A DNA stretch of 15,911 nt from Ichthyophonus hoferi (Eukaryota; Opisthokonta; Ichthyosporea; Ichthyophonida; Ichthyophonidae), in NCBI GenBank assembly GCA_002751075.1, contig NAOQ01000026.1, positions 34,438-50,348 on the forward strand, written 5' to 3'. The notes beneath the pieces are model-generated. The model was not told the DNA's origin. It worked only from the letters and a program-made list of their open reading frames with translations, and did no database searches. The position numbers were made by a program, and so were the translations under genes. How positions within the stretch are numbered: position 1 is the stretch's first letter; every line of letters begins with the position of its first letter. This document shows positions 1-8,957 of this stretch, one piece after another.

Positions 1-300
1 ACTTAAATATATATATTACTGTCTTTTTTTTTTTTTTGTTTTTTTTTTTTACAGTCTTTCATTTAAACCATGTTTTTTTATTACCAATTTAATTTATTCT
101 TTTTAATATTTGCTGACATTGTAAAAACTAATTCTTATCTTGGCTTATTTTTTTGCTACGTTGGCTATCTATCTATTTATCCAGTTATACATCTATATTA
201 TTTTTTTAGTTACTCATTCTCATTTATTTAAACTGTTTGCTATTAATCATATAAATGCTCTACCACACATCTAATGTCCCACCCAATGAGTCATCTACAG
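1..300 (+). other. Intron of gene A (3' part)
   Basis: AT-rich, T-tract-rich sequence with no open frame bounded by splice sites. It ends at the acceptor before 301. A short TCTA/TTTATC microsatellite-like patch lies near 165-182. Nothing else is recognised. Confidence 0.7.
24..50 (+). repeat. Poly-T tract (T14-G-T12)
   Basis: An almost pure T run followed by ACAG looks like a splice acceptor. All three frames after it close within about 50 nt and no donor follows in an open frame, so it is probably an intronic low-complexity tract or decoy site. Confidence 0.9.
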
Positions 301-475
301 TGTGGACTGTGTGTCCCCTCCAAGTACCAAGGCGCCGCCTCGACGATCTTCCGAGGGGACATACAGATCAGATTATTGGGACGATCACCCTGATCAGGGC
401 TATAATTTGAACTTGGATCCTGAGTTAACAAAAAAAGACCAATCAGTGATGAGAAAGGGATACAGCCGTTCTCTA
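301..475 (+). CDS. Gene A, internal exon (58 codons)
   Basis: The acceptor is ...TCATCTACAG and the donor is GTAAGT, both strong. After one base left over from the previous codon, the frame stays open for 58 codons and ends in phase 0. The peptide is polar and Pro/Arg/Asp-rich, with a PPRRSS motif near residue 13 and a DYWDDHPD stretch. No domain is recognised. Confidence 0.75.
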
Positions 476-3400
476 GTAAGTCATACATTTTGAAAATGGT
501 CCGAAGAATGACGTGTAATAGATGCGAATCTTGCTGTGAATGTACATAAAAAGACAAGTCATTTTTTTCTATCCATGTTACTTTATATAAAAACCTATTT
601 GCTGTTTTCGCAACCTCTATTTTAAAAAACAATTCTAGCACAGAAAGTAGTTTGTGTAATATTTTTTCTAATACATAGCCACCTATAAAAATAGCTTTCT
701 TTACCCATTTTTTTTAAAAAAGAAAGACTTGGAACTTTCCATAATCTGACTGAATATGTTTTTATTTCTATTATGTAACTACATAACCAAAACATTATTG
801 TTTATTAAACCATAAATAAATTTAGGTTAACGAGTTAATGTGAACTAAACGCGTCTCTACTACCTAGGGCATATGCAGTGTATATACTTCCTCTTAATAA
901 TACTTATTATTAGCTTGTGTCTATGCTAGCAAATGTTTTTTAATATTTTTTTAAAGTACCGATAATTTTATACTATAAAGAAACACTTGTAGACAGAATA
1001 TCTTTTGTTTTTAAAACGCGGAAATTTTTGTTTTAGACAAAAACACTTAAACAACTACTAGAGATCACAATAATAGCACCTGGGTGATTACATTTTCCAG
1101 TACCCATCCTATGTCAATATAATTTCAAGTCACGAAAAAAAAAAAGTCTAGTGGGCATGCAATATACACATTCAATTGTTAGACTATCCCAAAACTAATT
1201 CAACAGTAACTTAGTTTATTTTGTTTTACTTTTATGTATTCTTTTATTTTTCATTATATCTTTTGACAGAGCTTCTGATTTACAAATAAGGATTCATTGT
1301 ACACAAATATTTCTTTTGTTTATTGTCATCCTTAATTACAAATAAATTTAATACTATTAGTTTAGGTTTAATTTTAATTTAATATATAGAGTAAAAAACA
1401 AAAGGTGGGCATAAACGTTGTATTGTTATCCAATATATTCCTCTTGTAAGTTTACTTACAAACACCGATTCATTGTGCCAAAATGGGTAGTTTCTATAAC
1501 TATATTCTATACCAAGACTATTTCATATATGCAATTATGTTCTGTTGGAGCAATATTATTTTATATACCAGAATATTTGAAATAACAATATAGCGGTAAT
1601 TTCATGATGATTCAATGCAATATGATCTAGTTTTAGATTTGATTCATTACCACCACTAGCGTCTGTGATATACCGTTACAATTATGATGAATAGCTTGTT
1701 GGTTTTGATAATACGTAGTAATTATTAAAATATGATGGTAATACCAATTTTAATCATTATATATTTCCATTGCTTTATAGACCCTCAAATGTTTTCTTAC
1801 AAGGTTTTTTTTCTGTTCACCTTTATTTTCTATTTTACAAATCTTGATTGTTGTGATCTTTTTCTCTTTCTCTTTTTTATTTTGTGTACTTCAATTCCCC
1901 TTTAATCTACTCTTTTTCTTGTTCTTTCTCTCTTTTGTTCTTTTCCATTTTAATATTTAATTGTATTTTCTCTTTCATCCCATTTTGTAGTTTAAGAGAA
2001 AATCTCCATATAAACAAGACTCTGGCCCAGACGGTTTTAGGAAATGGTCATCTTGTAAAAGCCATGAAGTGCAAGCTACCGAACTAGAGAATAATTTAAA
2101 CCTCTGGCGATTAGGGCTTGTATCAGATAGAAATAAACCTGATGATGCTGGCGCATTAGAGAAGACTCAGAGCCTTCCTGTAAATATTGATGCTATTGAT
2201 GGAGGAAAGCAACCAGGGGGATCAATATCTCAACATAGACGATGTATTACTACTTGTGACGGTTACAACACACAAAATATTGATTATGATTCACCTGACC
2301 TTATGACAGAGTTTGTCGAGGCTGGTCAAAGCATGCCCATATCCAACCCCGCATTCCCTTCTCAACAACAAAACACGCAACGGCATCAAGACAGTTCGGA
2401 TATAATTATTAATGAACCATGCCCAACTGGAGCCTCAGAAGAGTCTCAAAATATAGATCATTGTCAACCTCCATTGGATTTAGAACAATCTCAACCAACC
2501 TCAGGATATGCAATTGATAATATTGGGGATCTTCAAGATATGCCTGAGTGCATTGATAGTACTAAACCAAAACGTTCAGGGAAGATGGGCTCTATACCTC
2601 TACACTCAGGCCAACTTAATATTAGCCATAATACCGGTAATGATACTGGTTTGCAAAATCAAACTATACTGTTACAAAGATATGAATTAGAACAAGAACT
2701 TCGAGATATTGATGTCCAATTACTAGAATTAGAACAGGAAAAATTGTCCTTTGACCAGCATATGCTAGATCTATGTGAGAATTTTACTCCTGAGCAACAA
2801 TGTACATTAGTACAGCAAATGCAGATGACGTACAAGGTGGGATCTTCAATATTGTAATCTAACTCACTATTTTCAATAGTTATAATAATTAATTGTAATT
2901 GTCACAATTCTCTGCATTTATTTATTTTTTCCTCTTAATCCTTCATAATTTCTCTATTTTTATTATTCAATCCATTGTCTAATATAATTATTTACTTCCA
3001 ATCTTCATCTAATACATCTGTTTTACATTAGCTCTCTTGTAGATTTTCTATAAGAATCTCCTCATTTCTCTAACTTATAATTAGCTAAGTATCTAACTCT
3101 TTCATATAAATACACGCATATTTACACAACCATGCACAGACATATGCGCACCTAAGCCACCTATTCACTGGCTTGCCATTCCACATTCACATATGTTACA
3201 ATTGCATTTTTTCCTCATTTCTACTTAAAGACCCCAGAAGATCTTAAGCCACAGGCTCCTATGATCCAAGATTCTGCTAAGGAAAGTGTAAATGACCCAA
3301 CTACGATTAACCTACAAGGATTGCAGCAATCACAAGAACAGCAACCACAGCAACAACAAAAGGAACTAACTCGTAAAGGAAGCATAAAAAAAACCTTAAA

Positions 3401-3497
3401 AGGTTTGATCAGGGATATGAAAAAAACAGTACATGGAATCCCTCGTTCAAGTTCTTCAAAGCCATTTGCGAAAACACAGATGGCGCCAATAGTGTGA
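301..3497 (+). CDS. Gene A (3' part): Ser/Gln-rich coiled-coil protein of unknown family
   Basis: This is the 3' end of a gene that starts upstream of the window. Three exons (301..475, 1991..2836, 3231..3497) join in phase and encode 428 visible residues ending at TGA. The first base, T301, completes a codon begun in a missing exon. Seen: a polar Ser/Pro/Asp/Gln-rich region (visible residues 1-284, probably disordered), a heptad-rich coiled coil (about 285-340), a glutamine patch (about 371-385) and a basic segment (about 387-408) containing an RKGS motif that fits a basophilic-kinase site. No signal peptide, membrane segment or catalytic motif is visible, so a cytoplasmic or cortical scaffold is an inference. 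The first helix of the coil loosely recalls bMERB/MICAL-type helices, but too weakly for a call. It lies in the same orientation as gene B, about 5.2 kb upstream of it. Confidence 0.8.
476..1990 (+). other. Intron of gene A (1515 nt)
   Basis: It runs from donor GTAAGT to acceptor TTTTGTAG, with a long CT-rich tract from about 1855 to 1985 just before the acceptor. The interior is AT-rich, carries stops in all frames and shows no mobile element or RNA gene that I can recognise. Confidence 0.75.
1991..2836 (+). CDS. Gene A, large exon with coiled coil (282 codons)
   Basis: The exon follows a pyrimidine-rich tract ending TTTTGTAG, enters in phase 0 and leaves in phase 0 at AAG|GTGGGA, a usable but weaker donor. 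Most of it is Ser/Gln/Asn/Asp-rich. The last 56 codons form a coiled coil with hydrophobic residues at a/d positions (visible L291, L295, I298, L302, L305, F312, M316, L319). If the intron is retained, the frame runs six more codons to TAA at 2855-2857 and ends in SSIL, a possible alternative C-terminus. Confidence 0.82.
2837..3230 (+). other. Intron of gene A (394 nt)
   Basis: It runs from GTGGGA to TTAAAG and is T/C-rich. It contains the alternative in-frame stop at 2855-2857 that would be used on intron retention. No other feature is seen. Confidence 0.7.
3231..3497 (+). CDS. Gene A, terminal exon (88 codons plus stop)
   Basis: The acceptor is pyrimidine-rich but ends TTAAAG, with A at -3, so it is weaker than the others. 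Phase 0 entry matches the upstream exon and the frame ends at TGA (3495-3497). It encodes a glutamine run (QQPQQQQ), then a basic amphipathic stretch with RKGS and several lysine pairs, then a serine cluster and the end APIV. The basic stretch could contact acidic lipid or nucleic acid; that is inference from composition. Confidence 0.75.
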   Translation, partial: TPEDLKPQAPMIQDSAKESVNDPTTINLQGLQQSQEQQPQQQQKELTRKGSIKKTLKGLIRDMKKTVHGIPRSSSSKPFAKTQMAPIV

Positions 3498-4049
3498 CCT
3501 TAATCACGGATTATTTTATTATTTTACCACTTTCCCCTAGCTTACCACTTATTTTACTTTACTTTTTACCTCCTGTGCTTTTCTTATTTTTTTCTCTCCC
3601 GTTGCATTCTCCTTAATTTCTATGCTATATGCATATTTTTCAATTAATGCTACAACCTCCCCTACTTTTTGTTGCTGTGCTATGGTAATTATTGTTATGT
3701 AATAACATGGCTTCCATCTGACCATATATCACCTTTCACTATAGTATAACGGAATTTTCATTATATTCCCATTTTCTAATTTTTCTCTTCCTACATTTAA
3801 CTATATTTACTTCCACAATGTCGTTGAGTTTTCTATAACATGACCCCAGTGTTCTAAAGAATTATAAGCAATATGTCAATAGGCTTATCATAAACGTTTT
3901 ACAACCTCCCAATAACTACAAGCACGTATTTTAACCTGATGTTGTTAAAAATCACGATATTGAACTCATGAAGTCAGCTATATCTAACTTTTAACTGGTA
4001 CTCCTTGATGGGCTTTTCCTTTAAATTTTGAGAAAAAAATATAATATCT

Positions 4050-4055
4050 AATAAA
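4050..4055 (+). terminator. Candidate poly(A) signal for gene A (AATAAA)
   Basis: This is the first AATAAA I noticed downstream of the gene A stop, about 550 nt away. It is followed by moderately T/G-containing sequence. In DNA this AT-rich the hexamer also occurs by chance, so the assignment is tentative. Confidence 0.3.
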
Positions 4056-4633
4056 AACCACAATTCTGGTCAATATATATTCAATATATGTTTTGAAGGC
4101 TTCCATTTGGATTCTTGAATCTTTTCAATTCATAAATCTTGCCTCGACAACAGCTACTACTATTTTAATAGTACATGCACGATCAATGGAAACCTGTATA
4201 GAAGTGCCCATAAATAATGCAGGCATAGTGAAAATTATAAAAATGATTATGGACATTAAGATCAAAATTATTTATGCTAAGCTAAATCATGATTGTCTTA
4301 AAAAAAACGTCGATATACCTACACGTTATCTTTCTATCTAACTTTTAAATTATACGTTTGAAGCATTTATATTTCAAATAGAAAGGTATATGAAAGAGTA
4401 AATTAATTTGCATGCATTCAATATGGTTTTTTCTCCTACATAATAACTATAAATATAATATGTATGTCTGTAATATGAATTTACTTAAAAGGCACAAAAG
4501 GATTTACAAAGACACTATAGAAACCACATAATAGTATACAATAACACCCCAGATATGAAGAATGAAAAAAACGTAAAAATAAAAGCAACAGATTAGAGTG
4601 GCAATATCAACCACTATCTGTCATCTCAGTTAA

Positions 4634-4655
4634 TGTGGATGAATTGCCATCCACA
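4634..4655. repeat. Small perfect hairpin (8-bp stem, 6-nt loop)
   Basis: TGTGGATG and CATCCACA are perfect reverse complements separated by AATTGC. The stem is richer in GC than its surroundings. Function unknown; it could be a transcription-factor dyad, an RNA stem or chance. Confidence 0.55.
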
Positions 4656-5785
4656 ATAATCTTCCTTACCTTTAATGTGTTGGCATACGCAGCTAATTTG
4701 TTTTAACTTCTATTAGAACAATTGCTGATTACAAAGTAACATATACTGGGTGATATTATTAACATATTTATAGGTTCAATAATTTATCTTGCAATAGGTG
4801 GCTAGTCACAAGCCACAATAAGTTGGGTTTGGCTTATATCTATGAAAAAAAACCAAAGGTACATTACAAAATGTCATATAATGTCAGACAAAAATAATAC
4901 TTTAAAGCATGTTATTGATTTACAATAGTTGGCATATACAGATTTGAGGCTGGTGTCTACTCTAGGTGGTGATGTCACTGGGTTCCTGCTAGTTGCAAAT
5001 CAGCATTGCAAGTCTTGTCTAGCAAGATTCTCTGAGTCTGAGGAAAATATATTCTTCACCATCTTGGCTTTTATCATGGACTGTTATACAGAAGTCAGTG
5101 CACCGCTGTACTTTTGCATATTATTAATATGTGTGCTTGTAATAGTATCGTGAATAATAGTTAAAAATTAATTTCTACAAAGTTATACATTTGTTTATAA
5201 GCCCACATTTTTAATATATGAGATCCAAGTAGTCCTTGACTAAGACCTGACTTCTGTTTATATAGTTTCTGGTAGATGACTGACCGCCAGTCATAGCATA
5301 ATCTAGTTGTATTGTAAAGTTGAAAGGTTATAAACTAAACATTGGGTTGGAGCTACGATTAAACCCATGATATGTGGAAACCTCAAATCAAAAATTAAAT
5401 GCCATCATTATTCTGTAAAGCTTTGTATAAGTAACTATTTTCTTTATCAAGCAAAGATAGGATACTATACCTGAAAATCTGTTCAAGCCATTTCGGAATA
5501 TAGGAAGGTGCCTAGTAATAATAATTATTAAAATAGATTAACTATAAGTTGTCTTAATTTCAGTGTCATACCACCGAACCAATTAACTACTTCATAAAAA
5601 ATATACTTAAGTGTCAATTATGCTAGATCCATATCTCCAAAGCGTTCTTTGCTATGTCTTTTGTTACAGCTTATTCCTTTATGATACAAGACCGCACCAT
5701 CCAAATAAGGACATGATAGTATAAATTATTAAGGTAAGATCAGACAATCCTAGTGGGCTTGGTGATTTGTCATGAGTTGTAGTAG

Positions 5786-5867
5786 CCAATAAGAAGTTTT
5801 TATGATTGGTCTCATTTAGGCTATTGCTCATATCACCTTAAGCAGAGATCGGAAAGTGTATAAAAGG
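5786..5867 (+). promoter_or_regulatory. Possible promoter-like cluster (CCAAT, inverted CCAAT, TATAAAAGG)
   Basis: CCAAT at 5786-5790, TGATTGG at 5803-5809 and TATAAAAGG at 5859-5867 lie within about 80 bp, in the order expected of a metazoan core promoter. No coding exon follows closely: the first ATG (5891) opens only a 29-codon frame. It could serve a 5' non-coding exon of gene B, a non-coding RNA, or nothing. Confidence 0.3.
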
Positions 5868-7131
5868 AACAAAAGCAACTAATAAAAAATATGCTGCTTT
5901 TCAGTCATCTCCATTACGTCTTCACACTCGTCATCATTTACCATTTGATTTATGTGCTTCATGTTTTTATAATATGTTGACGACTATCTGATAGAACGCA
6001 GTATAATATATACTAGTCCTATTTTCATTAACAAGTTATATAATAGAGCATATACAGTTGAGGAGAATATATAATACATTGCAACAGCATATGTTAATGA
6101 AGAGATGGGTTTTCTAGCAGAATATTCGGGATATCGTATCAGAAAGGAGTAAAACAAGTCCATTCCCCTTCTACAGGAGGTACATATAACAATACTTTAT
6201 CTTAACGTATGTTTATTTAATTATAACTTGTAATTAAGATCCAGACTAAATCTGCGTATGCTGATTATATGTTTGTTGGGCCTGAGCCAAATCCAAGTTG
6301 ACCAAAACATTTATCAGTTGAGTTTGCATATCATCCAAAAAAACTCAACATGCTTGAATGTATTCCAAATACAAGTTGCACAATGCATACTGAAAAGGTC
6401 ATTCCGGAAAATATTCTAAATCAGGCATCCAATAACTGCAAAAAGAAAGATTCTGTAATTTAGATTACACACAAATAATGGAAACCATAAGCCACTATGT
6501 TTATAGTTAAATTTAATTAAGCTGTGAAGACCATCACTACTTCTAATCACGGTAATTATCACCTAAAATTGCACTAGTCATCTGCTGGAGCTAGGTTTTT
6601 CTACATGTTCAGATGAATCAGTCTTTATGATTGGTATTGCATTTATTTATTCAGTTATATTTTTATTTACGTTTAAGTTTAATAGGAAGCCGTTGGCAAT
6701 CATTCCCCTTACTAGTCCATGTCTTAACGGTAAAGTGCTACCAAGTTAACTAGCTTATAGAATAGTGTTTCTATGCCAAGAACCAAACGTCAGACAGATA
6801 TTGTTTTCAAGTCGTGATCGGTAAGCTATTTAGGATTAAATAGATCAGACATTAGAAAACGGCACTTTTCAGCATTTTCAGAGAGATTTCTTTATTACCT
6901 TGCTTTATTTGAATGGTAGTGCGCCTTTCTATTGGTAATTATATGCCAGTAATCTAAAATAGTATTTATATTAACCTGTTTTGTCTTAGCGATATAAATT
7001 AGATATCCTATTGGTAAGCCGTTATGACGTCAAGGTAAATTCATAAAGTATGTGTGTTATTGGTTTGATTACTTAAATTACGCCAACCATAAGACCCAAT
7101 CTACCAATGAGTTTAAAGCTGTGAAAATTTG

Positions 7132-7174
7132 TAAATAAATAAATACTCAATAAATACATACAGAAATAAATAAA
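7132..7174. repeat. Imperfect (TAAA)n low-complexity tract
   Basis: TAAA/AATAAA units recur with interruptions across about 40 bp. Simple-sequence origin is the obvious reading. Confidence 0.7.
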
Positions 7175-7563
7175 CTCGGTAAATTGGTTCATGTGTTGCA
7201 GCCGTTACATTGGATAAGCCGATGCCATCGCACTTGCCACTCTTGCTGTGTTGATGTCTTGAAATCTGAAATACTATTTAGTAATGATTGCAGGTAACAA
7301 TTAATGTGACAGCCCTGGCTCATAAAACTTATCTAATCTATATTACTAGATTTAGATCAGGCCTTTCTAATATATTCAACTTCTGTATTGTATTACTACT
7401 AAAATAGTGCGTAGCAATTTACTTCTTCAACCATTTTTTATTTAATTTATTTATGTTCATTTAATAGTTGAATATTTATAGGTATACATACATAAAGTCT
7501 TAGCATGTAAATGGAATTGGCGTGCGCAACAATTTGTATATCTAATATCTGTGAATAGAGATA

Positions 7564-7610
7564 ACGAGATTCTTCTAAATCAATAAAAAACGATTTAGAA
7601 AAAGCCTCGT
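7564..7610. repeat. Bipartite inverted repeat / stem-loop
   Basis: Inner arms TTCTAAATC (7573-7581) and GATTTAGAA (7592-7600) are perfect over 9 bp around a 10-nt A-rich loop. Outer arms ACGAG (7564-7568) and CTCGT (7606-7610) pair as well, with short unpaired bulges between. It may be an RNA structure or the core of a small decayed inverted-repeat element. Confidence 0.5.
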
Positions 7611-8553
7611 GATCAAACGGGCCGCAAAAAGGTTGCTAGCGCTCAATTGAAAGATCAACTAATGAACGTTGGCTTTACTTCACAATCATCATAAAAAAAA
7701 CATTATGAAGTTTTCTACTAATTAACCCTGAAGCTACCAAACCTAAAATATTGCATACCCAAAATGATTATTGTATAGGAATTGTTTTGGAAGTAAACAT
7801 ACATTATAAAGTTTCTATTTGATACCCAAAATAAAGTTCAATCAGGAAAGTATTTAGCTTGGCTAAATATTATTATAAAATGCTCTTTTTCATTAAAAAG
7901 CAAAAGATATATACTTTTTGCATTTTTATTTTTAAACAGATCAACATAAACTTAAATATCTGTATGGCTATAATTTTATTCAAACACAGTTCGAGGATTG
8001 CCTTAAAAAGTTTTATCTCTGTGAAGGCTGACATAAGATCATAATTAAAAGTAAAAAAATATCAACAATGATGCTTGCATTAAACAATTTATTTAAATAA
8101 ATCATTGGGTATATTTATTTTATTTTAAAAAAATAAAAATGAAAATGAAAGTCCATTAAGAGTTTCTAAACAATTATATCTTTAAAAATATTATTATTAT
8201 ATTTTGAAACAAACCTAGGATAGGAGGTGCAATAAATATCTAACATTAAAAACATCATCATATAATAAACATTTACATTTATATATGCATTTTGTCTTAA
8301 AATTGTTAATGAAATATGTATATTTTTTATTTATATTTGTATGATATATATTTTTTAATTAATAAAATAACAATTTAAATTAGTTTAGAATCGAAAACTT
8401 GCCCACGTACTAATTAATTATATTTACCCTGCTCTATTCAACATCTTCAGATTAAAATGGTATATTCTTTTCCAATTTGAATATACTAGACCTGTCTGTA
8501 TCTTGCTTGTGCTTATGAATTTGTGCATACACTATTCGCGCATAAACGCACAA

Positions 8554-8554
<1 letters not shown>

Positions 8555-8584
<30 letters not shown>

Positions 8585-8585
8585 A
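8555..8585. repeat. (CA)n-(TA)n microsatellite
   Basis: A run of CA dinucleotides (8555-8572) passes directly into TA dinucleotides. It lies about 140 bp upstream of the gene B start codon. Confidence 0.95.
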
Positions 8586-8718
8586 TAGGTATTTTTATTT
8601 TATTTTTTATTTTTTATTATACATTTCGACAATTCATATTTGAAGTACCTGGTTTTATAGGGAAGAAGGAAAAAAACTATTATAAACATAGGTTAGTATA
8701 CAAGGGTTGAAACAAAAT

Positions 8719-8736
8719 ATGTCAATATGTCTTTAG
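8719..8736 (+). promoter_or_regulatory. Upstream ORF overlapping the gene B start codon
   Basis: ATG at 8719 opens a 5-codon frame (MSICL) that ends in TAG at 8734-8736, beyond the main ATG at 8727 and in a different frame. Both ATGs have A at -3 and T at +4, so neither is clearly favoured by context. If transcription starts upstream of 8719, the uORF should lower or tune translation of gene B. A downstream TSS or a leader splice would remove it. Confidence 0.45.
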
Positions 8737-8957
8737 ATTCTTTGGCATTGATTACCAACTGGCTACGACAACAGTCCCTTCTAAGCTCTGAAACCGTCAT
8801 CGATAACTTTGACGACCTACATAGTTATTTACGTGAAGGTGATATACTATGCCAATTATTTAATAAATATCAACCAGGGAGTATAGTGGCTGAGAAAGGT
8901 GGTGGCGTAGCGGCTCATCGTTACCAAAAATGTTGCAATCTTCGAAAATTTATACAG
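8727..8957 (+). CDS. Gene B exon 1: first half of CH domain
   Basis: Seventy-seven codons from ATG, ending in phase 0 at CAG|GTCCGT. It carries the CH hallmarks: an N-terminal helix with NWL, LREGDILCQLFN, the PGSI turn and NLRKFIQ. These align by eye with the N-terminus of beta-PIX (...TWL..., LKDGVVLCRLL, PGTI, NIREFL). Confidence 0.88.

Larger units (their letters stand above)
3498..5700. other. Intergenic region, proximal part
   Basis: The 3' flank of gene A followed by AT-rich DNA. Open frames such as 4093-4341 and 4929-5153 are no longer than expected by chance at this base composition, lack good starts and match nothing I know. An 8-bp-stem hairpin lies at 4634-4655. No convincing exon on either strand. 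Confidence 0.6.
5701..8554. other. Intergenic region, distal part
   Basis: AT-rich DNA with no supported gene. It includes the CCAAT/TATA cluster, a perfect TGACGTCA at 7025-7032, TAAA-rich sequence near 7132-7174 and a stem-loop at 7564-7610. Sequence from about 7700 to 8550 is almost featureless A/T. Short protein-like minus-strand frames around 5879-6480 are within chance expectation. Confidence 0.6.

Noticed and set aside
51-118. Exon after the poly-T/ACAG site at the window start
   Set aside because: All three frames hit stops within about 50 nt, before the first possible donor (GTAAAA near 119).
291-641. 116-codon minus-strand frame
   Set aside because: It overlaps the well-bounded gene A exon 301..475 on the other strand and continues into intron. 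It is a shadow frame.
4929-5153. 74-codon + strand frame ending in a hydrophobic segment
   Set aside because: It begins with a non-ATG codon, lacks convincing exon borders in phase and its length is within chance. No homologue recognised.
5879-6196. Minus-strand stretch of about 100 codons that reads as protein-like, with further protein-like minus-strand pieces near 6240-6450
   Set aside because: It is not one continuous open frame. At this A+T content an open run of about 70 codons is expected a few times by chance in 5 kb over six frames, and no residue pattern matches a family I know. A translated search of 4600-6500 would settle whether it is a decayed gene.
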